Below, piece after piece: positions 8,238 through 14,984 of a stretch of 64,000 bases of DNA. The notes below the pieces were generated by a model that was not told where the DNA came from, made no database searches, and saw only the letters and a list, made by a program, of their open reading frames with translations. Every line of letters begins with the position of its first letter. The stretch's first letter is position 1. The translations under genes and the position numbers were made by a program. This DNA is from Streptomyces sp. TRM70350 (lineage in GTDB: Bacteria; Actinomycetota; Actinomycetes; Streptomycetales; Streptomycetaceae), in assembly GCF_019219825.1 (NCBI RefSeq), contig NZ_JAHUXH010000006.1, positions 248,001-312,000 of the forward strand, given 5' to 3'.

Positions 8238-8431
8238 GCCCTCACCTCCAACCGGTCACCCACGTCCCTGCGCAGCAGCCCAACGGCACCACACGAACCC
8301 TCGGCGCCACCGCCCGGCCCCCGCCACCGAACCCCGGCATACGCCGGGCCGACCAGGTCATCGCCCATCGCCGTGACTTCCGGCGGCAGCAACGCACCAG
8401 CGACCCCCGACCCCCGACGGAACTCGCTCAT
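8234..8431 (-). CDS. 65-residue mini-ORF in symporter operon (paralogue of neighbour)
   Basis: A short ORF, starting MSEFRRGSGVAGALL and ending GAVGLLRRDVGDRLEVRA, fills the space between the 40-residue ORF and the sensor kinase. Its start (ATG at 8431) overlaps the upstream stop and its own stop overlaps the kinase start, both as ATGA, so it is placed for translational coupling. Its ends resemble those of the 40-residue ORF (M-S/T-E-x-RR start; GAVxLLR...DR...EVxA end), and the DNA is about 100 bp of imperfect duplication. It has no membrane helix or known domain. It may be a real small protein or only a coupling spacer. Confidence 0.45.
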   Translation of the reverse strand: MSEFRRGSGVAGALLPPEVTAMGDDLVGPAYAGVRWRGPGGGAEGSCGAVGLLRRDVGDRLEVRA

Positions 8432-8550
8432 GCCGTCACCTCCCCCAGGCCTCCCGAGCGGTCGCTCACACCCGCCCGCAGCAGCACAACAGCACCACCC
8501 GAACCCCCGGCGCCACCAACGGCTCCCGGCGCCCGGCGTGGCTCGGTCAT
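8428..8550 (-). CDS. 40-residue mini-ORF in symporter operon
   Basis: The ORF starts MTEPRRAPGAVGGAGG and ends GGLGEVTA. Its ATG at 8550 overlaps the symporter stop as ATGA, and its stop overlaps the start of the next mini-ORF in the same way. It is glycine/alanine-rich and has no recognised domain. Coupling on both sides and similarity to the next ORF argue that this frame is kept open, but composition alone would not prove it is a protein. Confidence 0.45.
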   Translation of the reverse strand: MTEPRRAPGAVGGAGGSGGAVVLLRAGVSDRSGGLGEVTA

Positions 8551-10259
8551 GCCTTCACCTCCGCACGTACTTCCTCCGGCAGATGGAACCGCGCCAGGAT
8601 CGCCGCCGTCCCCGCCGGGACCCGGCTCGGGGTCGCCAGTGACACCAGCACCATCGTGAGGAAGCCCAGCGGCACCGACCACAGCGCGGGCCAGGCGAGC
8701 AGGGCGTGCAGCGGACCCGCGCCGGGGAAGCCCGCCATCGTCGCGGCCACCGCCAGGAACGCCGAACCGCCGCCCACCAGCATCCCGGCCGCCGCGCCCG
8801 GCGGAGTCAGCCGCCGCCACCAGATGCCGAGCACCAGCAGCGGGCAGAACGACGACGCCGACACGGCGAAGGCCAGCCCCACCGAGTCCGCCACCGGCAA
8901 CCCGCCGACCAGCACGCTCGCCGCGAGTGGCGCGGCCATCGCGAGGACCGTGCCGCGCCGGAAGTGCCGCACGCCCCGCGCGGGCAGGACGTCCTGCGCG
9001 AGCACGCCCGCCACCGCCATGGTCAGCCCCGACGCCGTGGACAGGAACGCCGCGAAGGCCCCGCCCGCCACCAGTGCGCCCAGCAGATCGCCGCCGACGC
9101 CCCCGATCATGCGCTCCGGCAGCAGCAGCACCGCCGCGTCCGCGTTGCCGGTGAGGGTGAGTTCGGGGGCGTAGATGCGGCCGAGGGCGCCGTACACCGG
9201 CGGCAGCAGATAGAAGCCGCCGATCAGGGCGAGCACGGCGACCGTCGTCCGGCGGGCGGCGACGCCGTGCGGGCTGGTGTAGAAGCGGACGACGACGTGC
9301 GGCAGGCCCATGGTGCCGAGGAAGGTGGCGAGGATCAGTCCGTACGTGGCGTACAGCGGGCGTTCGGCACGGTTCTCGGCCCGTGACGGTGACATCCCGC
9401 CGCCGCTCGCGGAGTCGGCCGGGGGGACGGGCGTGCCCTTGTCGAAGGTGAGGCGGGTGCTCTGTTCGATGCGGTGGGTGCCTGCGGGCAGGTCGAGCCG
9501 CTGCTCCTCGTACGACCGCCCGTCGACCGTGCCGCTGACCGTCACCGTCAGCGGCCTGTCGAGCCTCAGGTCGAGGGTGTCGTCGACGCGGACGACCCGC
9601 TGTTCGCGGAAGGCGGCCGGTTCGTCGAAGGCGTTGCGCGGGGCGCCGTCGCTCTGCCAGGCGAGGACGAGGAAGAGGGCGGGAACCAGGAGGGCGGTGA
9701 GCTTCAGCCAGTACTGGAAGGCCTGCACGAACGTGATGCTGCGCATGCCGCCCGCCGCGACGATCGCGGTCACGACGACGGCGACGATGATCCCGCCGAG
9801 CCAGTCGGGCGCGTCCGTCAGGACGGTCAGCGTCAGTCCGGCGCCCTGGAGCTGTGGCAGCAGGTACAGCCAGCCGACGCCGACGACGAAGGCGCCCGCG
9901 AGCCGCCGTACCGCCTGGGAGGCGAGGCGGGCCTCGGCGAAGTCGGGCAGCGTGTAGGCGCCGGAGCGGCGGAGGGGGGCGGCGACGAAGACGAGCAGCA
10001 CCAGGTATCCGGCGGTGTAGCCGACCGGGTACCAGAGCATGTCCGGGCCCTGGACGAGGACCAGTCCCGCGATGCCGAGGAAGGACGCGGCGGACAGGTA
10101 CTCGCCGCTGATCGCGGCCGCGTTCAGGCGGGGGCCGACGGTGCGGGAGGCGACGTAGAAGTCGGAGGTGGTCCGGGAGATGCGCAGGCCGAAGGCGCCG
10201 ACGAGGATGGTCGCGACGACCACGAGGGCGACGGCGGGAACGGCGTATCCGGAGTACAC
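8547..10259 (-). CDS. Sodium:solute symporter (SSS family, acetate/monocarboxylate-like)
   Basis: A 570-residue multi-helix transporter of the sodium:solute symporter family. It starts with a GTG at 10259 (MYSGYAVPAVALVVV) and keeps the family pattern SRTVGPRLNAAAISGEYLSA and GGMRSITFVQAFQYWLKL in the sodium-binding core. A hydrophilic insertion of roughly 90 residues lies at about 215-305, between helices, larger than in bacterial ActP-like members. The gene follows a DUF485 protein, the pairing seen with acetate and monocarboxylate permeases such as YjcH-ActP. A LytTR/LytS two-component system in the same operon probably controls it. Substrate is inferred only. Confidence 0.9.
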   Translation of the reverse strand: MYSGYAVPAVALVVVATILVGAFGLRISRTTSDFYVASRTVGPRLNAAAISGEYLSAASFLGIAGLVLVQGPDMLWYPVGYTAGYLVLLVFVAAPLRRSGAYTLPDFAEARLASQAVRRLAGAFVVGVGWLYLLPQLQGAGLTLTVLTDAPDWLGGIIVAVVVTAIVAAGGMRSITFVQAFQYWLKLTALLVPALFLVLAWQSDGAPRNAFDEPAAFREQRVVRVDDTLDLRLDRPLTVTVSGTVDGRSYEEQRLDLPAGTHRIEQSTRLTFDKGTPVPPADSASGGGMSPSRAENRAERPLYATYGLILATFLGTMGLPHVVVRFYTSPHGVAARRTTVAVLALIGGFYLLPPVYGALGRIYAPELTLTGNADAAVLLLPERMIGGVGGDLLGALVAGGAFAAFLSTASGLTMAVAGVLAQDVLPARGVRHFRRGTVLAMAAPLAASVLVGGLPVADSVGLAFAVSASSFCPLLVLGIWWRRLTPPGAAAGMLVGGGSAFLAVAATMAGFPGAGPLHALLAWPALWSVPLGFLTMVLVSLATPSRVPAGTAAILARFHLPEEVRAEVKA

Positions 10260-10271
10260 GGGACCACGTCC

Positions 10272-10637
10272 TCAGCGGTCCTCGACCAGGCGGACGAAGT
10301 CCCGTTCGTTGCGTTCGGCGCGACCGACGTACCAGCGGGCCAGCAGCACCAGGGGCGCGTACAGGCAGAAGCCGAGGACCAGCCACTCCAGGTGGCGGGC
10401 ATGGGGAGTGGTCGCGAACAGCAGGGGCAGGGGGCCGAACAGCAGGACCAGGACCGCGACCACCGTGAGGGCGGCGCGGAGCTGGGTGCGCATCAGGGAG
10501 CGGACGTAGGTGTGGCCGAGGGTGGTCTGCTCGTCGATCTCGGTGCGCGGGCGGTAGTAGCCGGAGGCGCGGCTTGTGCGGCGGGGCGGGCCGGTGACGA
10601 CCACGCGGCGTTCGCTGGGTTCCGGGGGCATCGTCAC
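10272..10637 (-). CDS. DUF485 membrane protein, symporter partner
   Basis: The 121-residue protein has two hydrophobic helices (about 55-75 and 84-104) in the DUF485 domain typical of the small partner encoded with acetate/cation symporters. The start is GTG at 10637, overlapping the response regulator stop as GTGA; an ATG two codons in (10631) is an alternative. The symporter follows 12 nt later. An N-terminal cytoplasmic tail rich in Arg and Pro precedes the conserved part. A structural or regulatory role for the symporter is inferred from conserved pairing. Confidence 0.85.
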   Translation of the reverse strand: MTMPPEPSERRVVVTGPPRRTSRASGYYRPRTEIDEQTTLGHTYVRSLMRTQLRAALTVVAVLVLLFGPLPLLFATTPHARHLEWLVLGFCLYAPLVLLARWYVGRAERNERDFVRLVEDR

Positions 10638-11383
10638 GACCTCCTCATGAGCAGGTCCCGCAGCTCACGGGCGTGGCGGCGGCTGACCTGGAGCTCCTCC
10701 GTGCCCACCAGGACACTGACCGTGCCCGCGTCGAGACGGAGTTCGCCGATGTGGCGCAGGGCGACCAGGTGGCGGCGGTGGATGCGCACGAAGCCGCGGG
10801 AGCGCCAGCGCTCCTCCAGGGTGGACAGCGGGATGCGGACCAGGTGGCTGCCCTTGCCGGTGTGCAGGCGGGCGTAGTCGCCCTGGGCCTCGACATGGGT
10901 GATGTCGTCGACGGGGACGAAACGGGTCACGCCGCCCAGCTCGACGGGGATGTGGTCCGGGTCGGGTTCGTGGACGGGGATGCGGGGCGCGGTGCCGCGC
11001 TGCTCGGCGGCCCGGCGTACGGCCTCGGCGAGACGTTCCTTGCGGACCGGTTTCAGGACGTAGTCGACCGCCTTGAGGTCGAAGGCCTGGACGGCGAAGT
11101 CCTCGTGCGCGGTGACGAAGACGACCAGCGGCGGCTGGGCGAACCCGGTGAGCAGGCGGGCCAGGTCGAGGCCGTCGAGGCCGGGCATGTTGATGTCGAG
11201 GAAGACGACGTCGATGGCCTCGGGTCCGTCCGGTCCGGACTCCAGGGCGCGGGTGATCCGGCGCAGCGCCTCGGTCGCGTCGCCGGCACCCTCGGCGCTG
11301 CCGATCCGCGGATCCGCGTTCAGCAGGTACACGAGTTCCTCAAGGGAGGGTCGTTCGTCGTCGACAGCCAGGGCGCGCAGCAT
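10634..11383 (-). CDS. LytTR-family response regulator
   Basis: The 249-residue protein has a receiver domain (1-125; phosphoacceptor Asp63 in VFLDINMPG, conserved Lys in VLKPV) and a C-terminal LytTR DNA-binding domain (about 145-247, with FVRIHRRHLVALRHI). It is the first gene of the minus-strand operon, with the cognate LytS-type kinase as the last gene, five genes later. Putting the regulator first and the kinase last is unusual. It is divergent from the Lrp/AsnC gene, with 77 bp between starts, where its own binding site should lie. Confidence 0.93.
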   Translation of the reverse strand: MLRALAVDDERPSLEELVYLLNADPRIGSAEGAGDATEALRRITRALESGPDGPEAIDVVFLDINMPGLDGLDLARLLTGFAQPPLVVFVTAHEDFAVQAFDLKAVDYVLKPVRKERLAEAVRRAAEQRGTAPRIPVHEPDPDHIPVELGGVTRFVPVDDITHVEAQGDYARLHTGKGSHLVRIPLSTLEERWRSRGFVRIHRRHLVALRHIGELRLDAGTVSVLVGTEELQVSRRHARELRDLLMRRS

Positions 11384-11460
11384 GAATGTGGAGTCTAGGT
11401 GCGATTCGTCCGCCTGCCCACGGCCGGGGCGTAGACGTTCGCGCTGGATACAGTGCCGTT

Positions 11461-11964
11461 ATGAACAGCAGGCCGGTGCCCTTCGACGAACTGGACCGGA
11501 AGATCATCACCGCGCTGATGGCGAACTCCCGGACGAGCTTCGCCGAGATCGGCGCGGCGATCGGCCTGTCGTCGACCGCGGTGAAGCGCCGGGTGGACCG
11601 GCTGCGGGAGACCGGCGTGATCACCGGGTTCACGGCGACCGTGGAGCCGTCGGCGCTGGGCTGGCGCACCGAGGCGTATGTCGAGGTGTACTGCGAGGGT
11701 GCAGCGCCGCCCCGGCGGCTGGCGGAGGTGGTGCGGGGGTATCCCGAGATCGCGGCGGCGATGACGGTGACGGGCGGCGCGGACGCGCTGCTGCATGTGC
11801 GGGCGCGGGACGTGGAGCACTTCGAGGAGGTGCTGGAGCGGATCCGTACCGAGCCCTTCATCCGGAAGACGATCAGTGTGATGGTGCTGTCCCATCTGAT
11901 CCCGGAGAGTCCGGATGCGGGTGCGAGCCAGCCCGCGCCGGAGCGCGCACCAGACGTGCGCTGA
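11461..11964 (+). CDS. Lrp/AsnC family transcriptional regulator
   Basis: The 167-residue protein has an N-terminal winged helix-turn-helix (FDELDRKIITALMANSRTSF then IGLSSTAVKRRVDRL) and a C-terminal RAM/AsnC effector domain (about 70-150; GADALLHVRARDVEHFEEVL). The ATG at 11461 is the natural start for the family. It precedes the amidinotransferase-rocD operon by 122 nt on the same strand, so it is the likely amino-acid-responsive regulator of that pathway. Confidence 0.9.
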   Translation: MNSRPVPFDELDRKIITALMANSRTSFAEIGAAIGLSSTAVKRRVDRLRETGVITGFTATVEPSALGWRTEAYVEVYCEGAAPPRRLAEVVRGYPEIAAAMTVTGGADALLHVRARDVEHFEEVLERIRTEPFIRKTISVMVLSHLIPESPDAGASQPAPERAPDVR

Positions 11965-12086
11965 AGCCGGAAACTACGCAGCGATCCTGCGCGGACACGC
12001 AGCTTTTGTTTCTTGTCGGTCCTTTCCGCCGTTCCTACCTTGGTGTCACCCCCAGTCGACACCGCAGGAAGCGGAGGGACCCCTCT

Positions 12087-12908
12087 GTGCCCGAGAACCG
12101 TGTGCCGCGCCGGCGGCGCTTCCTCGTCTGCGAACCCAGACACTTCGCCGTGCAGTACGCGATCAACCCCTGGATGGACCCCGACGTCCGGGTCGACGTC
12201 GCTCTGGCCCAGGAGCAGTGGCGGACGCTGGTCCGCGCCTACGAGGACCACGGCCACACGGTCGACACCGTGCCGCCGGTGCCCGGGCTGCCGGACATGG
12301 TCTTCGCCGCCAACTCGGCGGTCGTCGTCGACGGCCGCGTCTTCGGCTCCCTCTTCCACGCGCCCGAGCGGCGCCCCGAGTCCGGTTACTACGACACGTG
12401 GTTCAAGGCGGCGGGCTTCGACGTCTACCGCCCGGAGAACGTGTGCGAGGGCGAGGGCGACCTCGTCCCGACGGGCCGGTACGTGCTGGCCGGCACCGGT
12501 TTCCGCACCACCCGCGAGGCGCATCGCGAGGTGCAGGAGTTCCTCGGTGTGCCGGTGATCTCCCTGACCCTGGTGGACCCGTACTTCTACCACCTGGACA
12601 CGGCGCTGTTCGTGCTGGACGAGGAGAACATCGCGTACTACCCGGAGGCGTTCTCGCCGGGCAGCCGTGAGGTGCTCGCGCGGCTGTACCCGGACGCGGT
12701 GATCGGCACCCGTCAGGACGCCATGGCGTTCGGGCTGAACTCCGTCTCCGACGGGCGCCACGTCTTCGTCCCGCCCCGCGCCGAGGGCCTCGCCGCGCAG
12801 CTCGCCGACCGCGGCTATGTGCCCGTCCCCGTGGACCTGTCGGAGTTCCACAAGGCCGGTGGGGGCATCAAGTGCTGTACCCAGGAAATTCGGGAGATCC
12901 GTTCATGA
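12087..12908 (+). CDS. Amidinotransferase-superfamily hydrolase (dimethylargininase-like)
   Basis: A 273-residue guanidine-modifying enzyme of the DDAH/arginine deiminase superfamily. Visible active-site features are the His in DPYFYHLDTALFVL (His169), the acidic NSAVV/PDMVFAAN region and the nucleophile Cys263 in GGGIKCCTQE close to the C terminus. The GTG at 12087 has GCGGAGGGA 8 nt upstream. The stop overlaps rocD by ATGA, so the two are translationally coupled. The pairing suggests conversion of arginine or methylated arginine toward ornithine or citrulline and onward through RocD; which guanidino substrate is used cannot be told from sequence. Confidence 0.9.
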   Translation: MPENRVPRRRRFLVCEPRHFAVQYAINPWMDPDVRVDVALAQEQWRTLVRAYEDHGHTVDTVPPVPGLPDMVFAANSAVVVDGRVFGSLFHAPERRPESGYYDTWFKAAGFDVYRPENVCEGEGDLVPTGRYVLAGTGFRTTREAHREVQEFLGVPVISLTLVDPYFYHLDTALFVLDEENIAYYPEAFSPGSREVLARLYPDAVIGTRQDAMAFGLNSVSDGRHVFVPPRAEGLAAQLADRGYVPVPVDLSEFHKAGGGIKCCTQEIREIRS

Positions 12909-14128
12909 CCGCACCCGCCCGTACCCGTGACTCCGCCGAGCTGATCCGCGCCGAGGAGCCGGTGCTCGCGCACAACTACCATCCGCTGCCCGTGGTCGTC
13001 GCCCGTGCGGAGGGCACGTGGGTGGAGGACGTCGAGGGCCGCCGCTACCTCGACATGCTGGCCGGTTACTCGGCCCTCAACTTCGGTCACCGCCACCCCG
13101 CCCTGATCGAGGCGGCCCACCGCCAGCTCGACCGTCTGACGCTGACCTCGCGGGCCTTCCACAACGACCGGCTCGCCGAGTTCGCCGAACGGCTGGCCGA
13201 GCTCACCGGCCTGGACATGGTGCTGCCCATGAACACCGGCGCGGAGGCGGTGGAGAGCGGTGTCAAGGTGGCCCGCAAGTGGGCGTACGACGTGAAGGGC
13301 GTCCCCGCCGACCGGGCGACGATCGTGGTCGCGGCGGAGAACTTCCACGGCCGTACGACGACGATCGTGAGCTTCTCGACGGACGAGACGGCGCGGGCGG
13401 GGTTCGGCCCGTTCACGCCGGGCTTCCGGATCGTGCCGTACGACGACCTCGCGGCGCTGGAGGCGGCGGTCGACGAGACGACGGCGGCGGTGCTGATCGA
13501 GCCGATCCAGGGTGAGGCGGGCGTCCGCATCCCGTCCGACGGCTATCTGGCGGGCGTGCGGGAGCTGACGCGGCGCAAGGGGTGCCTGTTCATCGCGGAC
13601 GAGATCCAGTCGGGCCTCGGCCGTACGGGCCGGACGCTCGCCGTCGAGCATGAGGACGTCGTCCCCGATGTGCTGCTGCTCGGCAAGGCGCTGGGCGGGG
13701 GCATCGTGCCGGTGTCGGCGGTGGTCGCGCGCCGGGAGGTGCTCGGGGTGCTGCGGCCGGGTGAGCACGGTTCGACGTTCGGCGGCAACCCGCTGGCCGC
13801 CGCGGTCGGCACGGCGGTGGTCGAGCTGCTTCAGACGGGCGAGTTCCAGCGCCGGGCCGCGGAGCTGGGCGTGGTACTGCGGGGCGGCCTTCAGGAGCTG
13901 GTCGGCAAGGGCGTCGTCGGCTTCCGGGCGCGGGGGCTGTGGGCCGGGGTCGACATCGACCCGGCGATCGGCAGCGGGCGGGAGATCAGCGAACGTCTGA
14001 TGCGCGAGGGCGTGCTGGTGAAGGACACGCACGGCTCCACGATCCGGCTCGCGCCTCCGCTGACCATCACGGTCGAGGAGCTGCGGTCGGCGGTGGGGAC
14101 GTTGGGGTCGGTGCTGGGACAGGCCTGA
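12905..14128 (+). CDS. rocD: Ornithine aminotransferase
   Basis: Transfers the delta-amino group of ornithine to 2-oxoglutarate, giving glutamate semialdehyde, which cyclises to pyrroline-5-carboxylate. The 407-residue class III aminotransferase has NTGAEAVESGVKVARKW, the PLP-contact IADEIQSGLGRTG and the Schiff-base lysine Lys261 in LLLGKALGGGIVPVSA. The ATG at 12905 overlaps the amidinotransferase stop. Together with the upstream gene and the Lrp regulator it forms an arginine/ornithine catabolic operon. The gene ends just before the palindrome array. Confidence 0.93.
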   Translation: MTAPARTRDSAELIRAEEPVLAHNYHPLPVVVARAEGTWVEDVEGRRYLDMLAGYSALNFGHRHPALIEAAHRQLDRLTLTSRAFHNDRLAEFAERLAELTGLDMVLPMNTGAEAVESGVKVARKWAYDVKGVPADRATIVVAAENFHGRTTTIVSFSTDETARAGFGPFTPGFRIVPYDDLAALEAAVDETTAAVLIEPIQGEAGVRIPSDGYLAGVRELTRRKGCLFIADEIQSGLGRTGRTLAVEHEDVVPDVLLLGKALGGGIVPVSAVVARREVLGVLRPGEHGSTFGGNPLAAAVGTAVVELLQTGEFQRRAAELGVVLRGGLQELVGKGVVGFRARGLWAGVDIDPAIGSGREISERLMREGVLVKDTHGSTIRLAPPLTITVEELRSAVGTLGSVLGQA

Positions 14129-14169
14129 ACGGCTTGCCGACCGCGGGGTGGGGCGGCTTCGCACGACGG
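14129..14169. other. Spacer between rocD and the palindrome array
   Basis: This short stretch after the rocD stop shows no hairpin with a T tract and no gene. The first array unit begins at 14170. Confidence 0.4.
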
Positions 14170-14852
14170 GAGCAGTGCTCTCCGACGGCGTCGCCGCTCC
14201 ACGCCGGGATCACCGCACTCCGAGCGCGAGCGGCGCTCCCGAACACGAGCACCACTCCGCGACAGCAGCGACGCTCCGCGACGGGGAGCAGTGATCCCGA
14301 AGGTGAGCATCGCTCCGGGCCAAGAGCACCGCTCGGCGACGATGAGAACCGCTCGGCGACGATGAGCAGCGCTCGGGGACGGTGAGCAGCACAGCGATCC
14401 CGATATACAAGCAGCACCCCGCCACACCAACACCGCCGCGCGACAGGGCGCACCGCTCCGCGATCGCGAGCGGCGGTCCGCAACAGGAGCACCACCCCGC
14501 CACAGGGAGCAGCAATCCCAAAGGCGAACAGCGCCCCCGCACAAGAGCACCGCGCGGCGACAGGGCGCACCGCTCCCCCAGCACGAGCAGCGATCCCACA
14601 CACAAGCAGCACCCCGCCACAGGGAGCAGCAATCCCAAAGGCGAACAGCACCCCCGCACAAGAGCGCCGCGCGGCGACAGGGCGCACCGCTCCCCCAGCA
14701 CGAGCAGCGATCCCACACACAAGCAGCACCCCGCCACACCAACACCGCCGCGCGACGGGGCGCACCGCTCCGCGAGCCCGAGGAGCGTGCCCGGAGGAGG
14801 GCGGCGCTCCGTCATGTGAGCAGCGCCCGCAAGCAAGAGGAGCGCTCTCACC
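14170..14852. repeat. Array of about 35 degenerate mini-palindromes, 19-20 bp period
   Basis: The gap between rocD and the first phosphatase is filled by a short-period repeat. The best units read GAGCNNNGCTC, a 4-bp inverted repeat with a 3-nt centre, for example at 14170, 14228, 14305, 14324 and 14364; others keep only one arm (GAGCAGCGATC, AAGCAGCACCC). Counted by eye, unit starts fall every 18-20 bp from 14170 to 14837, with one 25-bp step at 14384-14409. A higher-order 117-bp duplication (14541 and 14658) and a repeated flank (14409 and 14721) show growth by unequal recombination. The period is not a multiple of three and no frame has a protein-like composition, so I treat it as non-coding. 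Confidence 0.85.
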
Positions 14853-14984
14853 AGGCCGTCCGCACGACCGCCCGCCCCGTGCCTCCCCCGGCGTGCGGTG
14901 CCCCCGCGCGGCAGCCCCGCCCCCGCAGGGGTGAAGATGGGTGCAAGAGGTGGTAGACCACTCTCACCGACAGAGAGGTCAACC

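Noticed and set aside
14170..14852. Reading the palindrome array as a CRISPR or as a repeat protein
   Set aside because: Units are degenerate and contiguous with no unique spacers and no cas genes; the 19-20 bp period shifts frame each unit, and the open frames have Cys/Trp- or Arg/His-biased compositions unlike proteins.
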